64,000 nucleotides of DNA from Paraconiothyrium sp. Pb-2020 (GCA_022419385.1 JAJUBI010000010.1:248001-312000), one strand, 5' to 3'; shown: positions 1-12,660, numbered from the stretch's first letter. Numbers and translations are program-made. The notes: generated from the sequence alone by a model not told the origin.

Positions 1-599
1 TAATAGGGAGTAGGTAGACTATAGATATACTTACTAGAGCTTCTATAATAAAGGCTAAGAATACTTACTATAGTACTACTTAGACTATTAATACCTATAT
101 TATATAAATATCTAATAGGTAATATATAAATATAACTAGTACCTAATTTATTACTAGGCTAAAGAATTATATAGAGGTAAGTAACTATAGTATAAATAAT
201 AATACTACTAGGAATAGTATAACTACCTAATTAATAAGTATAATAAGTATCTATAAAATAAGTATAAGTACTTCTACTTTCCTAATATAAATAATACTTA
301 AAATATAGCACTTAGTATATTATATAATAGTTTATATATATAAGAAGAATAGAAAACTTATTTAAGTATAAATTATATAAACTATTATAATAATAAGTGT
401 ATTTATAGGTTTAATAAGAATTCTAATATCCTATAAATAGTTACTAATATATATAAGAAATTAGATATAATAGATAATAATAAAGCCTTTAAATTAGATA
501 CTAATTTGTAGAAGAAAAGCTATACTAACTAATAAAAGAGAAAGAACTAGTAAAAATAGTAAAATTAAAAAGAATATAGAAAGAAAGAGTAGAAGGATT

Positions 600-1345
600 C
601 CCTAATAGTAGAAAGCTATAATCTTTTTTTAGACTAGATTTTACCCCTAGAGGCCTATAAAGCTTATAAATACTATAACTTAGATAAAAAGATGCCTTTG
701 AAGAGTTAAATACTCTTAAAAGTATAGTATTAATTAAGCTACTAGTTTAGCTTAAAGGAATATAAATAAAAGCTTTTATAAATTTTAAAGTAGAGAGAAA
801 TTTTATATTATACTAAATAGTAAAAAAAGTAGAACTTATTATACTAGATAAGAAAGAACTCTATATACTCTATATTATAAATAGAACTCTAATACCTAAG
901 ATACCTTAGGTTATAAAAAAGATTAGAGTAGTTTTAAATATCTAGGGATATAAGGAGCAAATTAGCCTAGATATATTAAAGAACTTAATATATAAGATTA
1001 TTCTAAAATTACCTTAGTTAAGAATATATAACCTATATATTAATTAGGGTTTAAAATAGTTATTCTTTAATTACTATAAATATATATTATAAGTAAAGCC
1101 TATATAATAATAGAGTTTAATAGTAGATACGAAAGTTATTAATAATATAATACTATAGTAGAAAGTTAAAAAATAGAAAATACTTTTAGTAGATACTAGT
1201 AGAAACTACTAGGTTATAAAGTATAAGAAGAAGGATAATAGTATACCTCTTAAGATACTAAAAGAATATAAAGTATAGATATATATATTTATAGAGAAGA
1301 TTAGAAACATATACCTACTAGAATATTAACTCTAGAATCTTATAA
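600..1345 (+). mobile_element. Truncated gypsy copy of family A (protease region)
   Basis: This plus-strand stretch aligns by eye with the reverse complement of roughly 5300-6050 inside element A, including the sequence leading into the protease active-site region. It is therefore a second, inverted, partial copy of the same retrotransposon family. It has more TA substitutions than the copy in element A and no open reading frame. No LTR was seen at its ends. It stops near 1345. The next 230 bp, up to the insertion point of element A, were not recognised. Confidence 0.6.
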
Positions 1346-1580
1346 TAGGCAACGTTTACTTTAGACAGCTGTGCTAGTAGTAGCTAATAAATATTTCTAT
1401 ACTAGGTGCTCGCCAAAGGTAACTATAACTTTTAGGTAAACTATTTATTAAATTAGGCGCGTATGTTTTAGAGGTGTAGATCTAAATTAGGTATAATTTA
1501 TAAGCGTTGGATAAGGGATTCTAGCCTATAAATATAGAGAAAGGTAAGTAGAAAATTTAGTATATTTATAGTATAGTACC

Positions 1581-1996
1581 TGTTAAACTCTTGAAGGGTA
1601 GCTAATTCTAAAAGGGTTAAGGTTGGTTCTCGGGCAAGATGACTGAGAGGGGAAAGGGGAGTCTTATTAATACGGAAGTATCTTGCGAAGTGTAATGAGT
1701 TAATAAGGGAGCCTAAGTAAATCTAAATAATAGATTAATAAACAGGTTAAACATAAGTATAAGGTCCTTATTCTTGTGTCCTTATATAGTGGTTTAGCCA
1801 GCGCTTACTAGTAAGCACTCTCTGTAGCGCGCTCTACTCTAAGCGCTCTCTAGGGAGCGCTCTCTAGAGAGTAGTTACATAACCTCTGTAGGCGCCCTGC
1901 GTAGTTAGTAGAGACTAGGCAGTAGTTTTATATATAGGCGCTAAGGCTAAGTATAAATGGGTCTATATCCCTATATTAGGATCCTAGATCCTAATA
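1581..1996 (-). repeat. 3' LTR of element A
   Basis: This 416-bp direct repeat pairs with 7956-8371. By eye the two copies differ at about 25 positions, all transitions, with no insertions or deletions. The middle (about 1800-1880) is a cluster of short self-complementary GCGCT and CTAGAG motifs that has kept its G and C. The terminal dinucleotide on the right is TA instead of CA, itself a C-to-T change. Confidence 0.92.
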
Positions 1997-2010
1997 TTAC
2001 CTCCCTCCTT
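1997..2010 (-). other. Polypurine tract of element A
   Basis: Directly beside the left LTR the plus strand reads TTACCTCCCTCCTT, which is a purine run on the minus strand. In LTR retrotransposons the plus-strand primer lies immediately upstream of the 3' LTR, so this shows that the element is coded on minus and that the left LTR is the 3' one. Confidence 0.75.
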
Positions 2011-2195
2011 AGATTGTTTTGCCCTTAAAATATAGTGTTGCTAAGTATTCTTATATAAGCCACTGCTTACCCTACTTACTTCTGTTAGTTAGTATTATAC
2101 TAGCTAATTCCACTGTCCGAAGACATTGCCTCTATTAAGAAATTCTTTCTGCTAATACAGTTGCAGAGGATCCCTGTACTAATTATATTCTTAAG

Positions 2196-2575
2196 AATTA
2201 GTTGTGTTTTATTATACCTAGTTCTAGTCTAAAGTGTACTAAATGCATTCGCCAGGGCTGTCCCTGTGTAAACATAAGTTAGTTAAATTTGGACAAAACT
2301 TGTAAGGAGTATAAAAAGAAGGTTAAAGAAGATAAGAAGAAATTAGCTGCTGTAATTGCTTATATATTGCGGTATAAGAAGATATTAGTCTAAGCTAAAG
2401 AGTATGCTTGTAAGAAGGTTATATACCTAGCTGCAGAAATGGCTGTAGATAGAGAGAATGTAAGTATAAGTACTATAGATTGTCCTACTGCTAATACGTT
2501 GGTAGAATACTTAGGTACTATGTAGTCTACCCTGGACATAGTTAATTGGATAGCTTCCACCCCTCTTCTGTCCAT
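2196..2575 (+). pseudogene. Decayed antisense reading frame between chromodomain and 3' LTR of element A
   Basis: On the strand opposite to pol, between the chromodomain and the 3' LTR, a reading frame with few stops carries a short Cys-rich start (C-x2-C, then C-x-C) followed by a Lys/Glu-rich, helix-like stretch. A diverged copy of the same sequence is recognisable in reverse orientation at about 17450-17830, beside the older LTR remnant of this family, so it belongs to the element rather than to the host. Function is unknown. Some fungal gypsy elements are known to carry extra reading frames near the 3' end, but I cannot match this one to a named family. Confidence 0.45.
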
Positions 2576-2629
2576 CTAGGTAAGTCTAGGACGTTGGCGG
2601 TACAGCCTCTATTAGAAGTTTTTAAACCC

Positions 2630-5600
2630 TAGTAGTATTTTCTAATAATTGCCTAGATTGTTTTCTAGCTTCTATGTGTTTTCGCTGTATGGATACCCTT
2701 TCTATTTAATAAGGTATTCGGTGGTTTTATTCCTCTAACATTTTAACAGGATATTTTTAACCTCGAATTCGTTTTCTTCTTCTAGTTTGTAATAGAAGGT
2801 GGTCTCAACTGGTGTATTGGGGTCTGCTGGTTCTAATTAGTCTATGTGGAATACCGGGTGTATCTTTGTATCTGGCGGTAATTCCAACTTATAGTTTACT
2901 GGTAATATTTATTTAGAAATATAAAATAGTCTAACCTTAATATAATCTAGTTTTTTGTACTTCCTTTTCTGGGTTTAAAGATTTTTTATAAGTAGGTATG
3001 CTTTATCCCCCTTTTTTAGCTAAGGTGCTATTTTTCGTTTTTAGTTTATATAAGAAATTACTTACTATTAAGCTTTCTTAAGGTTTTCTTGGAGTTCTTT
3101 GTAAATGTTTTTCATTTTCTCAGCCATCTTAATGGCTTGTTCTGTTTGGATGTTCGTAGGAAATGTTTAATTAAAGAGATGTGGGTGTCTGCCGTAATTT
3201 ACATAAAATAGTATATAGCCTATTACAGCTAATATCTTATTATTGTATACTAGTTGTGCTATTAGTAGTAAGGAAATCTAGTTATTCTTCTAGTTATTGT
3301 AGTAGATGTGTAGGTACGTTTCTATTATTTAGTTTATACGTTCTGTTTGTCCGTCTGTCTATAGGTAATATACTGTTAATAACTTTCTTTTTATTCTAAT
3401 AAGCGCTATAAGTGTTGTCTAATAATTTAATGTAAAGAGCTTGTCTCTGTCACTTATAATTATCTTAGAAATTCCATAATGTCTGACAAGTTAATTTAGA
3501 ATAAGGAAGGCGAGTTCCTTGGCTATAGTTATCTTAAGACATGGTATCAACTTAATATACTTAGTGAGTCAATATACAATTACTAGGATAGTGTTGTATT
3601 TAATTCCTATAACTAGGTCTTTAGATTTTAGTAGTTTTATAATAAAGTCTATTACAATGTCTTCCTATAGTGCTGTTAGTATTTTAATAGTCTACATATC
3701 TCTGTATCTGAGATGTGTTGTATATTTATTCTTTTAGCAGTCTATGTATTTGCATATAAAGTCTGTTACTACTTCCTTAATTCCTTTAAAGCTGTAGTTT
3801 TGTTAGATAAGTTCTATAGTTTTCTTAATGCCTGGGTGTCCGTATATAGGGTTATTATAGTATTGTTAGATAATCTTAGTTTGTAGTTCCTTTGGTACTT
3901 CTCTTGTGGCTATAAGAAGTTAATTAAGTTCTGCTGTTGGTTCTAAGAATCTATTCTTAGTTTTGTAAAGAATTATAGAGAAAGTCTTAACCTTTTTACC
4001 TACTAAATTGCTTTGTCTGCTAAGCGTGTCTGCTCGTCTGTTCTCTTTTCCTACTATGTGGATTATTCTAAACTTATATTGTCTAGTGGTTTGTGACCAT
4101 CTTTGTTGTCTTAGTGTAAGTTTTTTTATTGTTGTGAACCTTAGGAGGTTCTTATGGTCTGTGTAGATTTCTAGCGTTAAATAACTGAGAGTGTAGACTC
4201 TCTAGTATTTTAAGGCTTTTACAATTGCGTAGAGTTCTTTATTATGTATATTATATTGTGTTTCCGCATTATTAAATTTGCATAAGTAGTAGGTAATTAG
4301 GTGCTATTTACTGTCTTATTCTTACTTTGCATATGCGCCTAGTGCGAGGTTACTAGTGTCTATTTTAAAGTGTAGTGGTTCTCCGTCTCTAAAGTGTATA
4401 AGGACTGGTTCCATAATACATACTGTCTTTAAAAGTTAGAATAACATTCTGTACTTTGTTGTCTATTTAAAAGGCGTGTCCTTTTTTATAAGGTCTATTA
4501 GTGGTATTGTGACCTTTATATAGTCCTTAATGAACTGTCTATTAAATCTATAGAATTCTAAGAATTCTTAGATATTCTTTGTATTTTTTAGTACTGGCCA
4601 GTTCTTAATGCATTTAACTTTGCTTAGTGCCATCTTAATTTTATTTGTGGTAACAATGTGTCCTAGAAATTCGAGTTATTTAACATTAAATTGGCATTTC
4701 TTAAGTTTAATTTGTAGGTGTACCTTATTTAGGGCTTTTAGTACTGTCTGTATATACGGCATGTAGTTAGATTTGTTTTTAGAAAAGACGAGGATGTTAT
4801 CTATATATATAATAACAAATATGTCTAAGTGCTTGCAGAGTATATAATTAATAAGTACTTAAAAAGCTGCTGGTGCATTAGTAAGTCTAAAAGGTATAAC
4901 CTTATATTTAAATAGTCTATAGTATAATCTAAACGCTGTCTTCTATTCTTCACCTTTTTTTATTCTAATAAGGTGGTATCCATCTTATAGGTTTATTATT
5001 ATGAAGACCTTAGCTCTTAAGAGTCGGTCTCTAAGCTCTAAGATATTTGGCAATAGATATTAATTCTTAATTATTATATTGTTAAGTCTTTAGTAGTTAA
5101 TATATAGTCGTGGTGATCTATCCTTCTTTGTAACAAATATAAAGGGGCTTGCTGTAGGTAACTTTTATAGTTATATATATCCCTTTGCAAGGTTTGTCTT
5201 AATAAACTCCTTTTCTTGTTGTAGCTCTTTTCCTAATTTGCTGTATAGTGGTCTAAAGGGTGGCGTCTTCCCTTCTTCTAGGTCTATTATAAGATTCTAG
5301 GGTTAATATTCTAGTAGGTTTGCCTTACTAATCTTCTCTATAAATATGTGTGTCCATGCTTTATATTCTTTTAGTATTTTAAGAGGTATACTGTCGTCCT
5401 CCTTCTTACACTTTGTAACCTAGTAGTTCCTACCAGTATCTGCTAAGGGTGTTTTCTGTTTTTCAACTTTCTGTTACAGTATTATGTTGTTAATAACTCC
5501 CTTATCTGCTATTAAACTCTATTAGTGTATAGGCTTTGCTTATAATGCACATTCACAGCAATTAAAGGATAGTTTCTTTAAACCCTAGTTAATATATAGG

Positions 5601-5950
5601 TTATATATCCTTAACTAAGGTAATTCTAGGATAATCTTGTGTACTAAGTCTTTTAATATATCTAGGCTGATTCGTTCCTTATGTCCTTAGACGTTTAGAA
5701 TTGTTCTAACCTCTTTTGTAATCTAAGGTGTCTTAGGCATTGGAGTTCTATTTGTAATATAAAGTGTATAGGGTTCTTCCTTATCCAGTATAATAAGTCC
5801 TGCTTTTCTTACTATTTAGTGTAATATAAAGTTTCTCCCTACTCTAGAATCTATAAGAGCTTTTGTCTGTACTCCTTTAAGCTAAACTAGTAGCTTAATT
5901 AATACTATGCTCTTAAGGGCATTTAGTTCTCTTAAGGCGTCTTCTTGCCT
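2630..5950 (-). pseudogene. Degenerate gypsy pol of element A
   Basis: The polyprotein can be followed on minus through many TAG/TAA codons. The protease active site (LIDS, originally the D-S/T-G type) lies near 5836-5880. The reverse transcriptase catalytic stretch, with IDNILVFSK in place of the usual YLDDILVFS, lies near 4775-4815. The RNase H motif YTDHKNL lies near 4140-4180. The integrase zinc-binding region, with GHPGIKKT, lies near 3770-3860. The integrase C-terminal signature HPVFHIDQLEP (one codon is a stop) lies near 2835, and the chromodomain core KGYPYSENT near 2690-2720. This gene order and the chromodomain are typical of chromoviruses. The Asp-to-Asn change in the catalytic pair is a G-to-A transition that would abolish activity. 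Confidence 0.85.
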
Positions 5951-7035
5951 AAGTTGTGGCGTTTGTAGGCTTTGTAGGCCTCTGGGGCCAAGACCTTATC
6001 TAAAAAAGAATTGTAGCTTTCTGCTGTTAGGTACTCCCCTTATTTAGCTTTTCTATTTTTTTTCTAGTCTTACTATCTTTGCCAGCTCTTTCCCTTCTGT
6101 TAGTTATTGTGGCTTCTTTTCCACTATTCTGTGTCCAATCTGAAGGCTTTATTATTATTTATTGGGTCCAATTCTTTGTGCACATTGATGATTGTTTGTA
6201 GGATATTAGGATTCTTTTTAAACCTATAAACGCACTTATTATTATAATAACTTACACAGTCTATGTTTAAATAGGTTTCCTATCCTTCTTGTGTGCATAA
6301 GCTGTTGTACAGTATAGTAAGTACTACATTCTAAGTATTATTTATATTAGGAAAATATAGTTGTTTGTGTTTGTCCTATAAATGCTTGTCGCATTTGTTA
6401 ATTAGGCAGTTATACTATTTCTAGCAGCATTATTACTTATGCTGTAGTTGCTTACCTCTATACAATTCTTTAGCTTAGTAATAAATTAGGCACTAGTTGT
6501 ATTCACATATTGCCTATTAGATATTTAAGTAATACGGGTGTCGATAGTTTAGGTAGTACTATAGTAAGTATTTAGGGTCCTTATTTTAGAAGTTTGTATT
6601 AGAGTTTTGGCGAGCATATTAGTGGTCCGCCCATTCTCTATTGTCTGATGTAACAATTTCCGTTCGGCGTTAGTTATAATATTCTAGTAGTATAGAGAAC
6701 AAAGGCGTAATTATTATAGGTAAAAGTGTTGCTTCCCTATCCCTTAGTTAGATTTACGGTTTGTCTAAATAGTTCTATATGTCTAATTAGTCTGTAAAGG
6801 TTATTTCCTTACCTTTTGCTTATAGGTGAGGTGTTAGAGACTGTTGGATTAGTTTAATATCCTTGTCTTGGTCTTCCTCTGCGTCCTTATATAGTTATTA
6901 ATCCTAAGAATTTTCTGATTCCAATCCGTTAAGCTTTAACTTACTAATAGTATCTGTAACTGTCTATTCTTCGTCCTCCTTATTCTATAGGACAGATAGT
7001 ATGTTTAACTATCTAATAACCTTGTTCTTAGATCT

Positions 7036-7077
7036 GCAGTTCCTGGCAATATAGCCTGGTTTACTATATATAAAACA
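7036..7077 (-). pseudogene. Degraded gag zinc knuckle of element A
   Basis: The minus strand reads as a CCHC knuckle (normally C-x2-C-x4-H-x4-C). The outer Cys residues are kept, but the second Cys and the His are both Tyr, each explained by one G-to-A or C-to-T change. It lies upstream of the protease, as expected for a gypsy gag C-terminus. The rest of gag, between here and the 5' LTR at 7956, is too decayed to describe. Confidence 0.75.
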
Positions 7078-7955
7078 TGTGCGTGTCTTAGTCCCCTAGT
7101 AGGTTCTATCTAAGATATACTAGATAGGCTTTTAAGGGCCTAACCTCTTTCCTTTTCCTTTGCTTAAGTAATTAAACTAAACACCTTCTATTAGCTAGTA
7201 GCTATAAGAATCTTACAATTGGCGTTGTGGTCCCTTTAGTGGCGCCCTATAGACTACAGGCGGCTGTCGTCCAAAGCTAATATTTTGTAGGTTTTGTTAA
7301 AATTCTTATTGCAGGGCAAACTATTCTCTATTAATCCTAATTAATTTATTATATAGTTTATTAAGGTTCCTAATAACTCCTCTGCTGCGTAGGAGTTCCT
7401 TGTACACAGATCTCTTAAGTCCTTACTTATACATAATTATTAGAGATTTGTTGTTCTAGTTAAGCTGCACAGCGTACTTTCTGAATTCTGCTGTATATTT
7501 GGCTGTAGATTATTTCTGTATAATAGTTTAGATCTTATGTGCTGTAATATCTACCTTATTAGTGATTCTAAACATCTGCTTAAGATATTTCTTAAAATTA
7601 GAGTAGTCTTTAATGATATTAACTGCATTAGTGTAGTTATTAATATATTCTTTGTCTTCGTTTTTGTGGTCTATTTTAAGATACTTAGTAATATAGGGTT
7701 AAATCTATTCTCTAGTATCTCCTTGCATGTATGTGGCTGCAAAGATAACTTTCTTCTAGCTGGTAAGTTCTTCGCCTAGCTTATAGAAGTACAAGTCTAA
7801 TTAGAGGATCTAGATATTAGTATAGTTACAGTTGCTATAGTATAAGTTGGGTTTATGTGCTTTACTCTTAGAGTTACCTATTAGAGTAATAGCGACAGTG
7901 TCTGAAGCTGTAGAAGAGGTAGGAGTTCTTGTTGTTATATTAAGGGTGTTTAAGA

Positions 7956-8371
7956 TGTTAAACTCTTGAAGGGTAGCTAATTCTAAAAGGGTTAAGGTTG
8001 GTTCTCAGGCAAGACAACTAAGAGGGGAAAGGGAAGTCTTATTAATATAGAAGTATCTTGCGAAGTATAATAAGTTAACAAGGGAGCCTAAGTAAATCTA
8101 AATAATAGATTAATAAACAGGTTAAACATAAGTATAAGGTCCTTATTCTTGTGTCCTTATATAGTAGTTTAGCTAGCGCTTACTAGTAAGCACTCTCTGT
8201 AGTGCGCTCTACCCTAAGCGCTCTTTAGGGAGCGCTCTCTAGAGAGTAGTTATATAACCTCTGTAGGCGCCCTGCGTAGTTAGTAGAGACTAGGCAGTGG
8301 TTTCGTGCACAGGCGCTAAGGCTAAGTATAAATGGGTCTGTATCCCTATGTTAGGATCCTAGATCCTAACA
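7956..8371 (-). repeat. 5' LTR of element A
   Basis: This is the second 416-bp copy, with intact TG...CA ends. It is followed at 8372 by GTACC, the target-site duplication matching 1576-1580. It has slightly fewer C-to-T changes at its outer end than the left copy. Confidence 0.92.
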
Positions 8372-8879
8372 GTACCGTCTATAGGAACCTACTAACCTAT
8401 ATAGAGTAGTATATTAATATAAATAGTTTAATATATATATAATTAAGTTAGATAAATGATATTTACTTTATAAATATATAATATTACTATACAAAGAACC
8501 TATAGTATTAAGAGATAGCTATATAGGCAATAATAAAAGTATTCTATTTAATATTCTATGCTTTATCTAATATTTCGTAACCTTTATAAGGTATTACTAT
8601 ATAAAACACACTATAATTATTACGCTACTATAACTTAATATTATTAAAATCTAATAATAGGGATCGCTTTAGCTTAACTAGTTCTATAATAAAAAAATTA
8701 GCTATGTTAGAGAATCTATATTAAGGTATTTAAGAAAATTAAGGTTCTTATAATATTATATACTAGTACTATCTTTTTAGCTATTAGGGTTGCCCTTACT
8801 AGTACTATAGCTATATATATCAAATACTTACTAAGCTATAAGAGGGACCTTTATTTAACTATATCTAATAATCTCTATA

Positions 8880-9700
8880 AGAAAAAACTAGTATATAACC
8901 TATTATAAGGTATAGAGTAGAAACTAATAGATTTTATCTATATAGATAAGAATACCTACTAAAGGCTCTGTAATTAGTGCCTCCTCTATATAAATTTAGA
9001 ATAGCTAAGATCTTAATAACTTTGTAATTTTAAAATAGATAAGAAGCTGTTTCCTTTTTTATAAATTATAGCGTATATAGAAACTTAGTAGAATACTTAC
9101 TAGCTATTTAGGCGCTCTTTAAAGACTATATTATTAATCTTTATAGAAGTCTTAAAATAACTTAATATACTATACTAGGTAGCTATTAAGAAGCCTATTA
9201 AGCCTCTACCTTCTATAAAGATTACGCTTAATAATAGATATTACTTCTACTTTCGGGAGTATATAGGTACACTTAATAAAATATTTATTTCTATATCTAT
9301 TTCTACTTAATAGCCTAACTACCACGCGTCCTAGTATTATAAAGGTTATTATATATAAACTCTACTAGCTATCTACTTATTTAACTTTAAATTCTACTTT
9401 ATATTACCTAGTTAGGAGGGTAAGGTAAATAATAGTTAGGTCTTTTAGAATATATACTTCTAATAGTACCTTGGAACCCAGCTCTATTACCCTTTCTATT
9501 ACCTAGCTAATAGTAGATTTTCTCTTACAAAAATAACTTTTATACCTTATAGAGGTATTTATTATTATCTTTCTAAGTTTATTAGCACTAGTAGGCTATT
9601 ACCTAAGAATACTTAGAAGCTATTTAACCTCTAGTACTTATTTCTATATATTACTATTAGGTGTCTATTTAGTGTATAGAAAAGGAGATTTCTAATTATA
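8880..9700 (+). pseudogene. HARBI1/PIF-Harbinger-type DDE transposase relic
   Basis: Read through stops, the plus strand resembles a HARBI1-like (DDE_Tnp_4 type) transposase. A GTLNK stretch near 9264-9280 stands where the family has a first catalytic Asp after G-x-[LVI]. The LPS-x-EGKVNNS stretch near 9409-9440 corresponds to the usual G-W-x-G-S-x-x-D-S block. TFIPYRGIYYYLS follows near 9535-9575. A segment ending KRRF near 9602-9690 matches the usual V-x-K-R-[RF]-F end. Several key acidic residues read as Asn, again a G-to-A change. No terminal inverted repeats were found. The family call rests on motif order and is inference; a profile search of the stop-masked translation would settle it. 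Confidence 0.55.
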
Positions 9701-11699
9701 TATAAAATAAGTAGCCCTAATTACTCTCTTAATAAGTAGATTTAACTTATACTTATACTTATACTTATAGCTTTATATAACTTTATTACTTATAAAAAAA
9801 GCTTTAATAAGTTATACTAGAAGTTTAAGTAAGAAATAGCTAAATAGCCTTTTATTAAGAAGTAAGTTAATAGAAGGTAAGAGAGGCTTAAAATAAAAGA
9901 CTAGAGATTATATATTAATATTCTAGAGAATAATTATATAATTATTTAATAAGATAGGATTACTTATACTATATAGAGTAAGTATATATAAGGTAAGGGA
10001 TATAATAGCTAGCTATAGGTATAATAATAACTTATTAATAGCTCGCCTTAAAGTTACCTTAGATATAGAGGTATTATTATAGGTTATAGTAATAATTTTA
10101 AAAAAGTAAGATATAGAGCTAGTAGAGTTACTTTAGCACTCTTAAAATTACTCTTAATTATTCTAAATAGATTATATTAAGTAGTTTTAATTATAGGTAT
10201 CTAGATTTAATTCTAGTGTTAACACTATAGCTTCTATAGGCGTAGAGTACTAGTAGAGGTTATCTACTTAGATACTTAGTAGAATATTAGATAGGTAGAA
10301 ATTAGTTTAAAAATATATTTAGGTCGTCTCTATTGTATAACTTATAGTATAGGTAGAAAATTACTATAAATAGTAATTAAAAGAGTAGATTAAGTGCTAT
10401 TACCTTATCTAAAAGATTTTCTAAATAGTAGTATATTAGTATAGGCATTCTTATATATATAATACTAATTTTAGCTATACCTTTAACTAAGGTAGATAGT
10501 GTAGGATCTATTAAGAGTAATTACTTAGAAATAAAAAAGATACTATTAAAATAGTAGCTATAAGCTCTTTTAAATAGTACACTTCTAAATTAATTTAGAT
10601 TTATAGTATAAAAGTTACCTAAAGTATAGTATTATTAGAAGATAAAGTACCTAAGAGGTAATATAAGAATATAGCTTCTAATACTAGCTATAACTTTTAC
10701 TATAGATATTAAATCTAAATTATAAGTATAGTTATTAAGAGTGCTTAATTAGCTCTATTAGCTTTCTAAGTATTATATTAGGGTATTAGGTAACTAGTAT
10801 TAATATTCTAGGGTAAACTATATAGAAACTAGCTAGACTAGCCTCTAGTGTTATTATTTTCTTTACTACTATAGTATAAAATTTTCAAATATTAAATACT
10901 TAAAAGTAATTTTATAGCTATATATAAGTAAATCTAGCTACTTATAATACTAAATAGATATTATTAAGTAGTTACCTAGTGGCACTACCGGATAAGACAT
11001 TTAAAGGCTACTAAGAATATTCTAGAACTTCGAAATTATAATACTAGCTATAACTTCTAATCTACTAAGTAGAATTAAATTATTTTTAGATAAGAATTCT
11101 TACCTACCTCTATACTATTTTTTATAACCTTTAGATTAGGGAGCTTCTATTAGGGGGTATTATTAGTAAGTCTAGCCACTTACTATTACCCTAAGTCTTC
11201 TTCTACTAGACCCTATACATAGCCTCCACACCTAAAAATATAAAAATAGAATATAGTAGTAATAGTAGAGGTCTTAAGAGTTCCTAGAAAAACTATTAAG
11301 ACTACTTTTTAGGTAGTAAATAGTAACTTAATAGTTTTTTTAAGCCTAAGGTTAACACCTATCTACTAGTAAGTACTATAAATATTAATAATATTTATAA
11401 TAAGCTTTCTTATAAGTTCTATAAAAACTTTAAAAGGTAGGAGAACTATTTCGAGCTACTTCTAAGTCTAATAACCTTATACTTAAAGTTCTATTATTTA
11501 TAGGTATTTTCTAGGTAGTTATAGTATTAGTAGGGTTTTTATCTATCTTCTCTACTACTAGTTATTTTCTATTAAGTTACTTAAGGTAATTACTTATAAA
11601 TAAGATTTAGCTAGAGATTATATAAAAGAGTATTCTCTTATAATTAGTAGGTTCTTATTAATAAAGAGGTATTATAGGTAGAGAGTTAGCTATATAGAA

Positions 11700-12660
11700 G
11701 ATAATACTTATAGTATCTCTAGATACTTAAGTATTATACTACTTAGTATATTTAGCCTATAAATTACTAAATAAAAAGCTATAGATCTTATAAGACTTAT
11801 TCTAAGGTAATTACTTAATCTATTAGAGTTACAGATTATAATGATTAAGGGCTATAAACTCCTAGGTATTAAACTTTAAATATTAGATAGTATTAGACAC
11901 CCTTCTCTACTTAGTATATAATAGCTTATTAGGTTTTATAGTATATAGGTTATCTAACTTAGTAAGAGCTCTTAAGCAGTAATAATTCTTATATATTTTT
12001 TATATAGCTTCTTCTATTAAGGTTTCTATTAAGGTAAGGCTATAACTAATTCTTTTACTATATAAGACTCTAGTATCTAGTTCCTAAGCTTTCTTAGGTA
12101 GTAATAAATAAGAATAACTATATATAGGGGTATAATAACTCTAGGTAATTATATAAGCTTATTTAGCTAGTCTAGAAGGCCTAGGAGTATCTATACTACC
12201 TAGGTTATTAGCTAGGGTATATAGAGGTAGTAGTATTATAGATAATAAAGATATATTAGTATTCTATTATTCTTATAATACCTTACCTACACCTAGCCTT
12301 AGAGGTATACCTATATTATTTAGATAACTAATTATATAGTTTCTAGTAGTAGTATTATTCTTATTAAATATTTACTTTAAGTATGAGATCTAACTATAGT
12401 AGAAATTATTTCTAAGTAGCTACCTATATATTCTCTTAATATTAAATAACTACTATACTTACTATCTTAGTAGTATTACTACCTATTTAAAATAAGAAAC
12501 TTTATAGACAAACTTATAATAGGTATAGAGAAAGTTTTTTCTAAAGATTCTAGTAGCTTTTATTATAATATACTCTATTTTCTATAGTCTTAACACTAAA
12601 GGAAATATAGAACTAATTCTTAAATATATATATAATAGCCCTAAACCTACTAACCTAAGT
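11700..12660 (-). pseudogene. Unidentified decayed reading frame
   Basis: The minus strand holds long stretches between stops with protein-like composition, including a Pro/Arg/Ser-rich part and basic segments. It therefore seems to be the remains of a coding sequence and not random TA-rich DNA. I do not recognise a family and no conserved catalytic motif is visible. It lies upstream of the gypsy B pol but on the opposite strand, so it is probably a separate insertion. Confidence 0.25.

Larger units (their letters stand above)
1581..8371 (-). mobile_element. Complete Ty3/gypsy chromovirus A (RIP-decayed)
   Basis: The element is bounded by two 416-bp direct repeats beginning TGTTAAACTC and ending TAACA (TAATA in the left copy). 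It is flanked by the 5-bp direct duplication GTACC at 1576-1580 and 8372-8376. Reading on minus gives, in order, a gag zinc knuckle, aspartic protease, reverse transcriptase, RNase H, integrase and chromodomain, all broken by stops. The purine tract beside the left LTR confirms the minus orientation. Internal sequence is less AT-rich than its surroundings and the LTRs are still close to identical apart from transitions, so it probably inserted later than the material around it. No clear tRNA primer site was seen next to the right-hand (5') LTR. Confidence 0.9.

Noticed and set aside
7537..7779. 80-codon plus-strand frame
   Set aside because: It is antisense to the gag region of element A and has a hydrophobic low-complexity composition expected from TA-rich DNA.
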